The notes under the pieces were generated by a model, which was given only the letters and a program-made list of their open reading frames with translations, did not search any database and was not told where the DNA came from. The position numbers and the translations under genes are program-made. Positions 26,563 to 36,967 of a stretch of 64,000 nt of DNA are shown one piece after another; positions within the stretch are counted from its first letter, which is position 1, and each line of letters starts with the position of its first letter. Where the stretch lies: assembly GCF_029589435.1 (NCBI RefSeq), contig NZ_JARRAG010000002.1, positions 1,612,001 to 1,676,000 on the forward strand, given 5' to 3'. This DNA comes from Paludisphaera mucosa (GTDB lineage Bacteria > Planctomycetota > Planctomycetia > Isosphaerales > Isosphaeraceae).

Positions 26563-27114
26563 TCAGGATTTCGGCTCGTCCGACTGCTTGGCGATCTGCG
26601 CCAGCGTGCTCCAGATTTGGGGCGTGCTGTGGGAGTAGATCTCGACGATGTTGCCGAACGGGTCTTCGCAATAGCAGACGTAGAAGCCGACGCCGGGGGC
26701 GAACTCCCAGACCGCGCTGCGCTGCTTGCCCCCGCTCTCGACGATCCGCCGGGCCAGGCCTTCGACGTCCGGGTCGATGACGCAGAAGTGGAACGTGCCG
26801 GTCTTGTGCAGGTAGAACTCCTGGTTCTCCTCCGCCCCCCGGCGATCGGCCTTCGGCTCGGAAAACTCGAAGAGCTCCAGGCCGACGCCGCCGGCGTCCA
26901 GCATGGCGATCCGGCCGCGGACGACCTTGGGACCGAGCATATCGGCGACCAGTCGCCCGAAGTGGCCCTGGCCGGCCGTGTAGTCCACCGGCCCGTGGAG
27001 GAGCTGGAATCCCAACACCCGCCGATACCAGTCGATCGAGGCTTCAATATCCGTGACGGTGACGCCCACATGCGTGATCGGGCGGGGTTGAACCTTCTCC
27101 GATGCCGTCGTCAT
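26563..27114 (-). CDS. VOC superfamily protein (glyoxalase/dioxygenase-like)
   Basis: The 183-aa protein has two beta-alpha-beta-beta-beta modules of the vicinal oxygen chelate fold: THVGVTVTDIEASIDWYRRVLGF and FHFCVIDPDVEGLARRIVESGG. The metal-ligand positions (His near residue 15, Glu in LELFEF, His in TFHFCV and Glu in IVEIYSH) are present, so a divalent metal could bind. Members include glyoxalase I and extradiol dioxygenases, and the substrate here is unknown. The ATG at 27114 has AGGAGGAAG upstream, a strong ribosome site. The frame is open far upstream, but that is a by-product of GC content. Confidence 0.82.
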   Translation of the reverse strand: MTTASEKVQPRPITHVGVTVTDIEASIDWYRRVLGFQLLHGPVDYTAGQGHFGRLVADMLGPKVVRGRIAMLDAGGVGLELFEFSEPKADRRGAEENQEFYLHKTGTFHFCVIDPDVEGLARRIVESGGKQRSAVWEFAPGVGFYVCYCEDPFGNIVEIYSHSTPQIWSTLAQIAKQSDEPKS

Positions 27115-27473
27115 CTCGCTTCCTCCTGGCCCATGACCGGCCGCAGGTCGGCGGCGCGCCAGGTCGCGTGGGCCGCGGCTCCGCCGCCCGGAGCCGATGT
27201 CCAGGCGCCCCGAGTGGCCGCGACCACTCCAGAATATCGGGCCGCCGACGGTCGGCAAGCCCCGAGATCCTCTCCCAAACCGACGAGCTTCGGTCGATCG
27301 CCTCCCCCGTCCGACGCTCTGGCGAAACGGGGGCCGGACGGCCTGGACGTCATGGTCGCCGAAGCGATCGTTCAGGTGCCGGCGTCGGGCGCCTGGGCCG
27401 GGGCCGCCCGCGGAAGGACGGCCTCGGAGGGTTCCCGGTGAGACCGTCGGCCGCCCGCTTGGCGCCGAGGCGC
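27115..27473. other. Intergenic region
   Basis: No gene is supported in these 359 bases between two minus-strand genes. The promoter of the VOC gene should lie here, but I cannot identify it. Confidence 0.35.
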
Positions 27474-29301
27474 TTACTGGCTCTTGCTGAAGGTCAGGCC
27501 GGGGTCGCCGGCCCCGCCGCCGAGGGCCTGGAAGACGAAGTTCGACGCGTCCTTCCAGGTCACCCGGCCGACCATGGCGTCGTTCTCGGCCCCGGCTCGG
27601 GCCATGGTCAGGACGCCGCCGCCGTAGGTGTACTTGCCGGTGATCGGCTGGGCGCGGCCCTGCTGGGTGACGTTCCAGGTGAAGCCGCCGTCGGCCTGGA
27701 TGGTCAGCTCGATGGCGGTCGTGCCGTCGGGCGCCGCCTTCCACGTCCCGACCAGGCTGGGCTCGTCGGCGGCGGGCGTCGCCGGGGTGTCGGGCGTGGC
27801 GATGGGCGGAGCTTGCCCCTGGCCGGCGTCGGCCGCCGCGGCCGGGGCGGCCTGGTCGCCGCCGCTGGTCAGGCTGGCGACGATCTGCTTGGACAGGGTG
27901 TCGCCGGGCTGGAGCTTGGCGACCTCTTTGAACTCGCGGATCGCCTCGTCGTTGAAGCCCTCGGTCAGGTAGTGGTAGGCCAGCACGAAGCGGGCGGGGG
28001 CCGACTCGGGGTGCGCCGAGCGGTAATCTTCGAGCTTCCGGAGCTGCGACGAATAGACGTCGACGTTGGGATAGAGGCCGATCAGGGTCGTCCAGTCCCA
28101 TCCCGGGCCCACCGAGAGCACCGCGTAGAGCACGCCCGCCGCCTGGTCGTACTGCTGGAGCGCGAACAGGCAGAGCGCGCGGAACTCGTGCGCGGCGGCG
28201 TCGTTGGGCATGGCCTTGAGGGCCTCGTCGGTCTTCTGCAGCGCGGCGGCGTAGTCGCCGGCCTTGAACGCGGCGCGGGCCTCCTCGAACGTCTGGAGGG
28301 CCGGGTCGGGGGTGGCGGCGTCGGGGGTCGACGCCTGCAAGGGCTGCGAATAGTCGTAGGTCGGCTGGGCCTCGGCCACCTGCACGGGCTGGACGGCCCC
28401 GGCCACGACGATGGGCTGCTGGATGATCACCGGCTGGCTGGCGACCATCCCGTAGGGGTTCATGTACGGCCGGTACCCCCAGTTGTAGATGGCCGAGTTG
28501 AGCCCCCAGCCGGCGATCCCGCCGACCGCCAGGCCGGTCCAGAAGGCGCCGCCGTTGTTCCAATTGTTCCAGTTGTTGTTGCGGCCGTGCCAGTAGCCGT
28601 TGACCCAGGCCTGGTGATTGTTCCAGCCGGGCCGGCCGCCCCACATCGGCGGATTCGTCCCCGGTCCCCATCCCGGAGGACGGCCGCCAGGGCCGACGCC
28701 GGGAGGACGGCCGCCGGGGCCCGGTCCCACCATCCCGGGAGGCCGACCGCCGGGCCCCACTCCGGGAGGCCGACCGCCGGGCCCCACTCCGGGAGGCCGA
28801 CCGCCAGGCCCGGGGCCGGGGCCGGCGATGGGGGGGCGGACGCCGGGATTGCCGGGGCCGGGGCCGACGCCCGGGGGCCGCATGCCTCCGCCGACGGGGC
28901 CGTTGGGGCCCGGTCGGTTCACGCCCGCCCCCAGGTTGGGCCGGTTCACGGGCGGCTGGGGTTGCGCGACCGGGAAGTTGGGCCGCTGGGCCGGCGTGGA
29001 GGGCCGCATCTGGCCCTGCCAGCCGCCGGGCGCGCCGCCGTAGTTGGGCCGCTGGATGTTCCCCGGGGTCGTGAACGACGGCGTCCGGTTGAACGATGGC
29101 CGGGCCGCCGGGCCGGGTGAGAATCCGCCGCCGCCGCGCATGGCGCCTCCGCCCCCGCGCATCCCTCCGCCGCCGCCGCCTCCGCATGCCGCCCCCGCCC
29201 CCGCGGCCGCCGCCGCCCCGCTGGGCCTGGACCTGGGTCGTCTGCAAGCAGAGGCACGCGGCGAGCAGGCCCGCGATGGCCAGTCGGGTCGTCGAGTTCA
29301 T
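27474..29301 (-). CDS. Exported Gly/Pro-rich protein with TPR repeats and lipocalin-like C-terminus, frameshifted near its start
   Basis: The main frame (stop at 27474) encodes about 560 residues: a Gly/Pro/Arg-rich region with tandem GGRPPGVGP repeats, a Trp/Asn-rich segment, a short membrane-like stretch (GGIAGWGLNSAIY), TPR-like helices (FEEARAAFKAGDYAAALQKTDEALK), and a C-terminal beta domain (LVGTWKAAPDG, TYGGGVLTMAR) that looks lipocalin-like. The signal peptide, starting MNSTTRLAIAGLLAACLCL at 29301, lies in another frame. The two frames meet in a glycine-rich stretch (about 29152-29200), where a single-base change would join them. The ATG at 29301 overlaps the stop of the upstream gene (ATGA), which supports it as the real start. 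Either a true frameshift or a sequence error. Confidence 0.6.
28667..28815 (-). repeat. Tandem 27-bp repeats encoding a Gly/Pro/Arg-rich segment
   Basis: The coding region holds at least three near-identical 27-bp units plus diverged ones, each encoding PGGRPPGVG or a variant. They are part of the low-complexity domain of the protein and probably expand and contract by slippage. Confidence 0.6.
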
Positions 29302-30302
29302 GGCTGGGTCCCGGCGGGTTCGGACGGCTTGGGAGAGGTCGTGACGGATCGCGGCGCGGGCGGCTTGCGGACGAGCGTGATGGCCTCGGCGTCGGGCAGG
29401 GCGGCGCCGCCGAGCGTCCGGTCGACCGACGTCCAGCTCAGGACGTCGCGGCCGAGACGCGCCAGGACGTTCGTGGCCGAGACCGCCCGGCCGTCCTTGA
29501 GGACGCCCGTCGCCTTGACGACCCAGCGATCGGCGGCCTGGCCCTCGCGCGACCAGAGGCCCTCGGAGAATCCGCCCTCGGAGTCGAACGTCCAGGACCG
29601 GAACTGCTTCTGCCGGGGGTCCCAGCCGATGCGCTGGACGCCCGACATCACGACCTCGCCCTCGATCTTGACGCGGTACTTGCGGATCAGGAAGGCGCCG
29701 TCCTCGGACCAGGCGCCCGTGGTGCGGACCTCGGCGTCGTCGTCCTCGTCGATCCACTCGCCGATCAGCCAGGCCAGCTCTTCGAGCCGTTCGCGGGGGG
29801 CCTTGTCGGCGTCGGGATCGTTCGAGGGGTAGTCGTGGATGCAGTCCTGGAGCCAGCGGCCGTCCTTGCGGACGTAGGCGGCGGCGTACTTGTAACGCGT
29901 GACCTCGGCCGACTCGCCCAAGTCGGAGGGGGTCGTGATCGCGGCCGACCCTTCCTCGATCGCCGCGTCGGCGCCGAGCATGCGCAGGGAGTCCATCTTG
30001 AGGACGATCGTCTGGCCCGGCCCGGCCGCGAAGCGGTCGGCGAAGAGCTTCTCGATCGCGGCGCGGCCCTGGACGGGCGGCGAGCCCTCGGTCTCGATGC
30101 GGGCGGCCTCGGTGAAGAGGGCGGCGACCGCCTTGGCGTCGCCGGCGTCGAAGGCCCGGACGAAGTCGGCCACGACGGCCTCGATCGCGGCGCGGTCGGC
30201 CCCGCCGGTCGCGGCGGCCGGCGGCTCCTCCGCGAGGGACCGGCCGGCGGCGAAGGGGATCGTCCCCAGCAGAAGGAGCAGCGACGCCCTGGATTTCGAC
30301 AT
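29298..30302 (-). CDS. Exported SnoaL/NTF2-like (DUF4440-type) protein
   Basis: The 334-aa protein starts with a signal peptide (MSKSRASLLLLLGTIPFAAG, cut near LAEE). Residues about 35-160 form an NTF2-like cone fold as in the SgcJ/EcaC family (IEAVVADFVRAFDAGDAKAVAALFTEAARIE). The second half is a beta-rich domain with LEELAWLIGEWIDED and FRSWTFDSEGGFSEGLW, found together with NTF2-like domains in planctomycete exported proteins. Catalysis is not predicted. The ATG at 30302 was chosen over an earlier one because of the signal peptide. Its stop overlaps the next start by four bases, so translation is probably coupled to the TPR protein downstream. Confidence 0.75.
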   Translation of the reverse strand: MSKSRASLLLLLGTIPFAAGRSLAEEPPAAATGGADRAAIEAVVADFVRAFDAGDAKAVAALFTEAARIETEGSPPVQGRAAIEKLFADRFAAGPGQTIVLKMDSLRMLGADAAIEEGSAAITTPSDLGESAEVTRYKYAAAYVRKDGRWLQDCIHDYPSNDPDADKAPRERLEELAWLIGEWIDEDDDAEVRTTGAWSEDGAFLIRKYRVKIEGEVVMSGVQRIGWDPRQKQFRSWTFDSEGGFSEGLWSREGQAADRWVVKATGVLKDGRAVSATNVLARLGRDVLSWTSVDRTLGGAALPDAEAITLVRKPPAPRSVTTSPKPSEPAGTQP

Positions 30303-30454
30303 GAGCGACTCGCCTTTCTCCGCCCCTGGGGCGGCCCGTGACGCGCCTGATGAGTTACCTATGTAGCACAATACGCGCCGCGAGGCGGCGGGGCGAGTCG
30401 CGCTCCCGGCATTCGCCCGGAATCCCGTTCGACGCCCCCGGGTCGCCAGGGAGG

Positions 30455-30483
30455 TTCCCAGGGTCGGGCGGCGGGGCTATGAT
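30455..30483 (+). promoter_or_regulatory. Possible promoter of the TerC-family gene
   Basis: TTCCCA (30455-30460) and TATGAT (30478-30483) are 17 bp apart. The -10 form TATGAT recurs before several genes in the window. The start codon lies about 107 bp downstream. Confidence 0.4.
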
Positions 30484-30590
30484 GGGGGCTTCGCGGCGCG
30501 CGGCCGGCTCCGGCCCGCGACGGCCGCCCTTCCCCGCCGACGGCCCCCCGGCGTCGGCGGCCGCCCCTCGCTCCAACATCCGGACCACGC

Positions 30591-31376
30591 ATGGTTGTCG
30601 ATTTCGCGTTCGTGATCGCGATCCTGAAGATCATCCTCTTCGACCTCGTCCTCTCGGGCGACAACGCGGTCGTGATCGGCCTGGCGGCGCACCGGCTCCC
30701 CCCCAAGCAGCGGAAGCAGGCGATGATCTGGGGCTGCGGCCTCGCCATCGTCATGCGGATCGGCCTGACGCTGATCGTCTCGACCCTGCTGTTCATCCCC
30801 GGCCTGCGGTTCATCGGGGCCGTCCTGCTCGCCTGGATCGCCTGCAAGCTGATGCAGGAGGAGGCGCAGGCGGCCGCCGACCCGACCGTCGCCCCGACCT
30901 CGCTGCTGAAGGCCGTCCAGCGGATCGCCATGGCCGACTTCATCATGAGCCTGGACAACGTCCTGGCCATCGCCAGCGCCGCGCAGTCGTGGTCGCAGAT
31001 CGTCCTGGGCCTGGTCCTCTCGATCATGATGCTGCTCTTCCTGAGCGCGATCATCACCGAGATCATGAGCCGGTATCGCTGGATCGCCTACGCCGGCGCG
31101 GCGCTGCTGGCCTGGACGGCCGCCGACATGATGGCGCACGACCTCCACGAGTTCTTCCACGCCGGCTACGTCGCCGGCTGGCCCGAGTTCCCCCAGTGGG
31201 GCGTCTGGGCGCTGCGGATCGGCCTGGTGACCCTCTGCCTCACCATCAACTGGTGGCTGCCCGGCTCCGCCCGACCGGCCGCCTACAGCCATGAGTCCGA
31301 GCCCGAGCCTGCGGCCGAAACCGCGGCCGGGCCGGCCCCCGTCGAGTCGCCGGTGGAGCGGGTCGTCGAATCCTGA
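30591..31376 (+). CDS. TerC family integral membrane protein
   Basis: The 261-aa protein has seven or so membrane helices and the TerC hallmarks: DLVLSGDNAVVIGLA in the first helix and, in the second half, MADFIMSLDNVLAIA, each with the conserved acidic-Asn pair. This matches the short YjbE/YkoY group, implicated in manganese export or metal loading of exported proteins in Bacillus. The last 30 residues are an acidic, Ala/Pro-rich cytosolic tail not common in the family. A hairpin terminator follows. Confidence 0.88.
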   Translation: MVVDFAFVIAILKIILFDLVLSGDNAVVIGLAAHRLPPKQRKQAMIWGCGLAIVMRIGLTLIVSTLLFIPGLRFIGAVLLAWIACKLMQEEAQAAADPTVAPTSLLKAVQRIAMADFIMSLDNVLAIASAAQSWSQIVLGLVLSIMMLLFLSAIITEIMSRYRWIAYAGAALLAWTAADMMAHDLHEFFHAGYVAGWPEFPQWGVWALRIGLVTLCLTINWWLPGSARPAAYSHESEPEPAAETAAGPAPVESPVERVVES

Positions 31377-31390
31377 GCCTTCGAAACGCA

Positions 31391-31423
31391 GAACGCCCCG
31401 GGCCGTCGCCGGCCGGGGCGTTC
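31391..31423. terminator. Hairpin terminator between convergent genes
   Basis: Eleven-bp perfect arms (GAACGCCCCGG and CCGGGGCGTTC) with an 11-nt loop lie just after the TerC gene stop, ahead of the converging gene. Confidence 0.6.
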
Positions 31424-31452
31424 GCACGCGCCGCATTCGGGCGCGATCGGGG

Positions 31453-32772
31453 TCAGGCTCCCCGCGGGGGGGAGCGGGGATGTCGGCGGCGGCGGCCGTC
31501 GTCCCAGCGGCGGGTGCGGCGGCCGGGCCGCCGTTCGCCGCGCACCCGCGTCGTCCGACCCGAGCGGGCCGGGCGAGGCGAGGAGCCGCGAGGGCGGGAG
31601 GTCCGGACGCGTTCGCCGCGGCCGACGATCCGCGAGACCCGGCGGAGCACGCCGAGGCCGGGGGACCGTACGGCCGACTCCGACGACCGCGCCGCCGACC
31701 TCTCGGGCGCGGGGCGCCCGGGCGTCGGCGAGGCGATCGTCTGCGTCGGGCTGCCGGCCCCTTGCGGCATCGCAGCCCCCATGGACCGGACTTCGGCCGG
31801 GACTCCCGTCTCGGCCGGGACCTCGTCTCGGGCTTCTCCCTGGGCGAACCCTCCGGCCACGGAAGACGGTTCGGGGGCGGGCGTCGGCTCGTCGTCGGAG
31901 ACGGGGTCGGGAAGGGCCTCGGGCTCCCGGGATCCGGCGAGTGCAGAGGGCGCGATGCCGTACTCCTCGTCGAACTCCGGGGGGGCCGCTTCGTCGCCGT
32001 CGAAGGGGGCCGGCGAAGGCTCGCGCGGCCTTTCTTCGTACGGCGACGCGGGCGTCGCTTCCGCGTCCGTCTCCGGATCGACGGCCTCGCCGGCGGCCGC
32101 GAACGCGCCGGGCGCGGACGTGGGGCTCGCTTCGGGATCGGCCTGAGAGTCGGTCTCGGCTTCGGCGGGGGTCTCGGTCTCGTTCTCGGTCTCGGTCGGG
32201 GCCTGGACGTCGGCCCGGACGAATTTGCCCGGCCCGACGCGGATCCAGGTGGGCTGCGCCGCCGCGGCCTCGGCGAGGGCCGCCGCCTTGGCCGCGCGCT
32301 TTCCCTTGCCCCGCCGTTTGCGGGGCTTGGTCGACGGCGGCTCGGCGGGGTCCTCGGCCGGCGCGGTCGCTGCGGCGAGCCCCTCGGGCCGTCCGTCGTC
32401 CGCCCCGGCGACGGCTCCGGCCTCGGGAGAGGCCGTCGCGGCGTCGTCGGGGGGCGAGGCGGGGGCCGTCGGGGACGTCGCGGGCGATCCGGCCGGCCGG
32501 TTCGGCCGGGGGGTGGCGAAGATCAGGACCATCGCGGCCATGTAGACCGGCGTCAGCCAGATCGAGATCGTGGCCACCACCAGGCTGGTCACGCCGGTCA
32601 GGATCGCCAGGCCCACCAGCCCCCAGAACCGCCCCGACGTCGGCCGGACGAGTCCGGTTTCCGTGGGGGGGGTCGCGGGGGCGTGAGGGCCGTCGGCGGT
32701 CCGATCGACTCGTGACCAGGGCTCGGCGCGGCGCTGGGTCGAAGTCTCGTTCAAGGCGGGACCATCCTGCAT
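31453..32772 (-). CDS. Membrane protein with a long acidic then basic disordered tail, function unknown
   Basis: The product (439 aa from the ATG at 32772) has two close membrane helices (LVGLAILTGVTSLVVATISIW and the next, near residues 50-90), an Ala/Pro/Glu-rich segment, a basic stretch (KPRKRRGKGKRAAK), a conserved-looking patch PTWIRVGPGKFVRADVQ, a long acidic disordered region, and a very basic Arg-rich end. The WIRVGPGKFVR patch is the only part that looks folded. The start is uncertain because the frame is open far upstream. Length and composition suggest a membrane-tethered scaffold, but this is a guess. Confidence 0.5.
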   Translation of the reverse strand: MQDGPALNETSTQRRAEPWSRVDRTADGPHAPATPPTETGLVRPTSGRFWGLVGLAILTGVTSLVVATISIWLTPVYMAAMVLIFATPRPNRPAGSPATSPTAPASPPDDAATASPEAGAVAGADDGRPEGLAAATAPAEDPAEPPSTKPRKRRGKGKRAAKAAALAEAAAAQPTWIRVGPGKFVRADVQAPTETENETETPAEAETDSQADPEASPTSAPGAFAAAGEAVDPETDAEATPASPYEERPREPSPAPFDGDEAAPPEFDEEYGIAPSALAGSREPEALPDPVSDDEPTPAPEPSSVAGGFAQGEARDEVPAETGVPAEVRSMGAAMPQGAGSPTQTIASPTPGRPAPERSAARSSESAVRSPGLGVLRRVSRIVGRGERVRTSRPRGSSPRPARSGRTTRVRGERRPGRRTRRWDDGRRRRHPRSPPRGA

Positions 32773-33154
32773 GGCGCGAGGCCGACCCGAGGCCGCACGT
32801 CCGCCCGGGGTTTCCCAGGCGGCGCGGGCCGGGGGATCGGCAGGGTTTGCTCGTCCCGATCCGTCGTCGCGGGGCGACGGGCCGTCTTGCGACGCGTCCC
32901 GCCCCCCTACCGTTGATCGGCCCTCCCGCGGGGGCGATTGACGTTTTCGAGGGCCTCCGGGTCGCCCCGGCGGGTCCCGCGGACGCAGAACGCCTACCGC
33001 CGGCCTTCTCGTTGCGGCCGGCCCCGGATCGTCCCGAGATCGGCCGATTCCGGCGCGTCCCGAGCCGGGAGGCGAAATGGGCCTTGCCGCGCGAAGCGCC
33101 GGCGTGCGATCCTCGGACAGTCGTCGATTTCCGGGGCCGAGCGAGCTTCGCGTC
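32773..33154. other. Intergenic region between divergent genes
   Basis: No gene is supported in 382 bases. No clear promoter hexamer pair was found. Confidence 0.35.
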
Positions 33155-33628
33155 ATGACCAAAAGTCGCAGGTGGTGGCTGACGGTCGTCCTGATCGTCC
33201 TTGCGGCGGTTGCGATCGAGGTGGGCGTCCGGCTCGCCCGCAAGCCTCGGGCGGCGCTGCTCGTGATCAACGGCGGCGGGACGCCGGTGCGCGACCTGGT
33301 CGCGTCGTACGCGGGCGTGAGGCAGCTCGTCGGCGTCGTGCCCTCCGGAGGCTCGACCCTGGTCCGGCTGGAGAACGGGACGAAGGACGACGTGACGCTG
33401 GCCTTCGTGCAGGAAGGCAACCCCGCGCCCGGCTTCCTGGTGGGGGGCGAGGAGCTGGACCAGGCCCGCCGCGACGGCCTGCGGGTCGTCGTGGTCCTGA
33501 AGCCCAACGAGGTGTCGCGCTACATGGAGGAGGACGTCGAAGTCGACGATCCCTCCCCCCTCATCCGGATGATCCGGCTCGGGATCGCCCGCCTCCGGCC
33601 CGACCTGCCGACCTTCCCCAATCGTTGA
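33155..33628 (+). CDS. Small membrane-anchored protein of unknown function
   Basis: The 157-aa product starts with a basic end and one membrane helix (WLTVVLIVLAAVAIEVGVRLA, near residues 7-27), then a small beta-rich domain (ALLVINGGGTPVRDLVASY, VRLENGTKDDVTLAFVQEG). The ATG at 33155 places the helix at the N-terminus and is preferred to the longer frame. No family was recognised. The galactosidase gene follows 56 bp later and may be on the same transcript. Confidence 0.6.
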   Translation: MTKSRRWWLTVVLIVLAAVAIEVGVRLARKPRAALLVINGGGTPVRDLVASYAGVRQLVGVVPSGGSTLVRLENGTKDDVTLAFVQEGNPAPGFLVGGEELDQARRDGLRVVVVLKPNEVSRYMEEDVEVDDPSPLIRMIRLGIARLRPDLPTFPNR

Positions 33629-33684
33629 CATGATCGCGAGATTCTTCGAGCGGCCGCCCGTCCACTTCGTCCAGGGAGGGATAG

Positions 33685-35022
33685 ATGCGTTTTCGTCGAT
33701 CGATCGCATGGCTGCCGGTCCTGGCGAGCCTCGCGCCGCCGGCGGCGACCCCGGCGCGGGCCGAGCGTCCCCCCGCGGAGCGGCCCTACCTCGGCTGGAG
33801 CAGCTGGAGCCTCCAGGCGACGGAGTCCCCCGGTTACGGCAAGGCCTTCCTGACGGCCGAGAACGTCAAGCGGCAGTCCGACGCGATGGCGGCCCGACTC
33901 CAGGCGCACGGCTTCCTCCGCATCAACGTCGATTCCGGCTGGCGCGGCGGCTGGGACGAGCACGGCCGGCCGACCCCCGACCTGGAGCGGTTCCCGCAGG
34001 GCGTCCGCGACGTCGCCGACCACGTCCATGCGCACGGCCAGAAGTTCGGGATCTATTACGTGCCGGGCGTCGACGACGACCTCCTCGCGCTCGACCCGCC
34101 GATCCTCGGGACCTCGTACACCGTCAGGCAGATCGTGCACACCCCCCGGCGGCTCGCCCACGCCTGGAAGGGGGGCCACGCCATCGACTTCGCGAAGCCG
34201 GGCGCGAAGGAGTACGTCCGGTCGATCGCCGACCGCTTCGCCGCCTGGGGCGTCGATTTCCTCAAGTTCGACGGGGTCACGCCGGGCAGCGACGTCGACG
34301 ACCCCTCGATCGACGCCCGCGACGACGTCGCCGCCTGGTCCGAGTCCCTCCTCGCGACCGGCCGGCCGATCTGGCTCACCGTCTCGTGGAAGCTCGACAT
34401 GCGTCACGCCGACTTCTGGCGGGGCCGCGCCGACGCCGTGCGCGTGACCCAGGACGTCGAGTCGTACGACGCGCTCTTGACGCACTGGCGGCCCCAGATC
34501 CTCCGCGCCTTCCCCGCCGCCCGCGACTTCGGGCCGACCTCGGGCCGGGGCAAGGGCTGGAACGACCTCGACTCGCTCCTGGTCGGCAACGGCGCGATGA
34601 GCGGCCTGACCCCGGACGAGCGCCGCAGCGCGATGACGCTCTGGGCGGTCGCCTGCTCGCCCCTCTACGCGGGCGACGACCTCACGAAGCTGGACGACCT
34701 GGGCCTGGAGCTGCTGACCAACGACGAGGTGATCGCCGTGCAGCAGGCGGGCTTCCCCGCCGCCCTGATCCGCGACGACGGCCGCGGCGGCCAGGTCTGG
34801 TCCTCCGCGAACGCCGGGGGCAAGGTCGTCGCCCTCTTCAACCTCGCGGAAGAGCGCCGGACCATCTCGATCCCCCTTAGCGGCCTCGGCCTGCCGAGCT
34901 CGGTCGCCGCCCGCGACCTCTGGGCGCGTCGCGACCTGCCCGCGGCGTCCGATCGCGTCGAGGCCGACCTCGCCCCCCACGCCTGCCGGCTGCTCCGCCT
35001 GGCGCCCGAACCGCCGCGATGA
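33685..35022 (+). CDS. Exported glycoside hydrolase family 27 (alpha-galactosidase-like)
   Basis: The 445-aa protein begins with a signal peptide (cut near ARAER). It has the GH27 TIM barrel: YLGWSSWS near the start, FLRINVDSGWRGG, FGIYYVPG, the nucleophile Asp196 in FLKFDGV, and the acid/base Asp257 in RVTQDVES. The later GWNDLDSLLVGNGAMSG and the C-terminal beta-sandwich (QVWSSANAGGKVVALFNL) are also typical. GH27 includes alpha-galactosidases and alpha-N-acetylgalactosaminidases. It would release alpha-linked sugars from polysaccharides outside the cytoplasm. GGGAGGG lies just before the ATG at 33685. Planctomycetes carry many such enzymes along with sulfatases, one of which is encoded 2 kb downstream. 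Confidence 0.9.
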   Translation: MRFRRSIAWLPVLASLAPPAATPARAERPPAERPYLGWSSWSLQATESPGYGKAFLTAENVKRQSDAMAARLQAHGFLRINVDSGWRGGWDEHGRPTPDLERFPQGVRDVADHVHAHGQKFGIYYVPGVDDDLLALDPPILGTSYTVRQIVHTPRRLAHAWKGGHAIDFAKPGAKEYVRSIADRFAAWGVDFLKFDGVTPGSDVDDPSIDARDDVAAWSESLLATGRPIWLTVSWKLDMRHADFWRGRADAVRVTQDVESYDALLTHWRPQILRAFPAARDFGPTSGRGKGWNDLDSLLVGNGAMSGLTPDERRSAMTLWAVACSPLYAGDDLTKLDDLGLELLTNDEVIAVQQAGFPAALIRDDGRGGQVWSSANAGGKVVALFNLAEERRTISIPLSGLGLPSSVAARDLWARRDLPAASDRVEADLAPHACRLLRLAPEPPR

Positions 35023-35110
35023 GCGCCCGACGCCTCGCACGATCGCCGGGCTCGGGGTATGATGCCGGGACGCCGGACCGACCAGCCCGCGGCGTGAGGG
35101 AGACGACGCG

Positions 35111-35722
35111 ATGGCCCAGACGACCCGGACGTTCCTCGCCATCGACGTGCCCTCGGCGGTCGCCGACCGGATGAGCAAGCTTCAGAGGAAGCTCGCGCCC
35201 CTCGCCCCCGGGTTCAACTGGGTCGACGCGACGCCGTTCCACATGACGCTCGCCTTCCTCGGCGACGTCCCCTTCCCCGAGCTGAACGAGGTCTGCGAGG
35301 CCGCCGCCAAGGCCGCCCGCGGCTCGCGGCGTTTCGAGGTGCAGATCGCCGGCCTGGGCGCGTTCCCCCGGCCCGACCGCCCCCGCGTGGCCTGGGCGGG
35401 GTTCGCCGGCCCCGGCCTCGAACCGCTCGCCGCGCTGCAGAAGGCCGTCGTCGCCAACCTGCGGCGGATCGGCCGCCAGCCCGAGGACACGCGGTTCACC
35501 CCCCACGTCACCCTCGGCCGCCTCAAGGCCGGCCGCGGCAAGGCCCCCGCGGCCGCCCCGGACCTCACCGCGCTGATCGAGCAGCACCGCGAATGGACCG
35601 CCGGCGCGTTCACCGTCGGCGAGGTCGTCGCCTACTCCTCCACCCTGACCCCCGAGGGCCCCACCTACGCCGCCCTCGCCCGCGCCCCCCTGGCCTCCGC
35701 AAAGGCCCGGACGGATACTTGA
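35111..35722 (+). CDS. thpR: RNA 2',3'-cyclic phosphodiesterase (2H family)
   Basis: The 203-aa protein starts TRTFLAIDVPSAV, as ThpR/LigT proteins do, and has both catalytic H-x-T motifs: His44 in HMTLAFLGDV and His132 in HVTLGRLK. The family hydrolyses 2',3'-cyclic phosphate RNA ends and can join tRNA halves with a 2'-5' link in vitro. The C-terminal part has YSSTLTPEGPTYAAL, also conserved. It lies 71 bp upstream of recA; the recA promoter -35 overlaps its stop codon. In several other bacteria a thpR/cinA/recA neighbourhood is seen. Confidence 0.92.
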   Translation: MAQTTRTFLAIDVPSAVADRMSKLQRKLAPLAPGFNWVDATPFHMTLAFLGDVPFPELNEVCEAAAKAARGSRRFEVQIAGLGAFPRPDRPRVAWAGFAGPGLEPLAALQKAVVANLRRIGRQPEDTRFTPHVTLGRLKAGRGKAPAAAPDLTALIEQHREWTAGAFTVGEVVAYSSTLTPEGPTYAALARAPLASAKARTDT

Positions 35723-35747
35723 CCAATGCGCCCGGCCGTGCTACAGT
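35719..35747 (+). promoter_or_regulatory. Probable recA promoter
   Basis: TTGACC (35719-35724) overlaps the stop codon of thpR, and TACAGT (35742-35747) follows after exactly 17 bp. Transcription would start near 35754, about 40 nt before the recA GTG. I see no GAAC-N-GTTC or CTG-N10-CAG type SOS box here. Confidence 0.5.
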
Positions 35748-35793
35748 AGTGATCGGGTGTACAGAACTCAGGCGAGCATGAAGGAGCCGCGTC

Positions 35794-36894
<1,101 letters not shown>

Positions 36895-36912
36895 ACCACC
36901 CCACCGTAATGT

Positions 36913-36967
36913 CCTTCCCCCCTTTCGCGGGGGCAGGTGGCCTGAAGGGCCGGATGAGGGGGAGACG
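36913..36967 (+). repeat. Dispersed palindromic repeat (copy 4)
   Basis: One unit, CCTTCCCCCC...CGCGGGGGCAGG then GAAGGGCCGGATGAGGGGGAGACG, starts 19 bp after the recA stop. A degraded inverted piece may follow near 37000. Its hairpin could serve as the recA terminator. Confidence 0.7.

Noticed and set aside
28667-28815. CRISPR-like regular repeats
   Set aside because: The 27-bp units are in frame and contiguous without spacers; they encode a Gly/Pro-rich peptide repeat.
26563-29757. Single 1064-aa minus-strand protein
   Set aside because: It joins the VOC gene to a non-coding shadow of the TPR gene; only the last 183 codons, with their own ribosome site, look real.
35719-35793. SOS (LexA) box before recA
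   Set aside because: No GAAC-N4-GTTC or CTG-N10-CAG palindrome; LexA sites differ between phyla, so regulation remains open.
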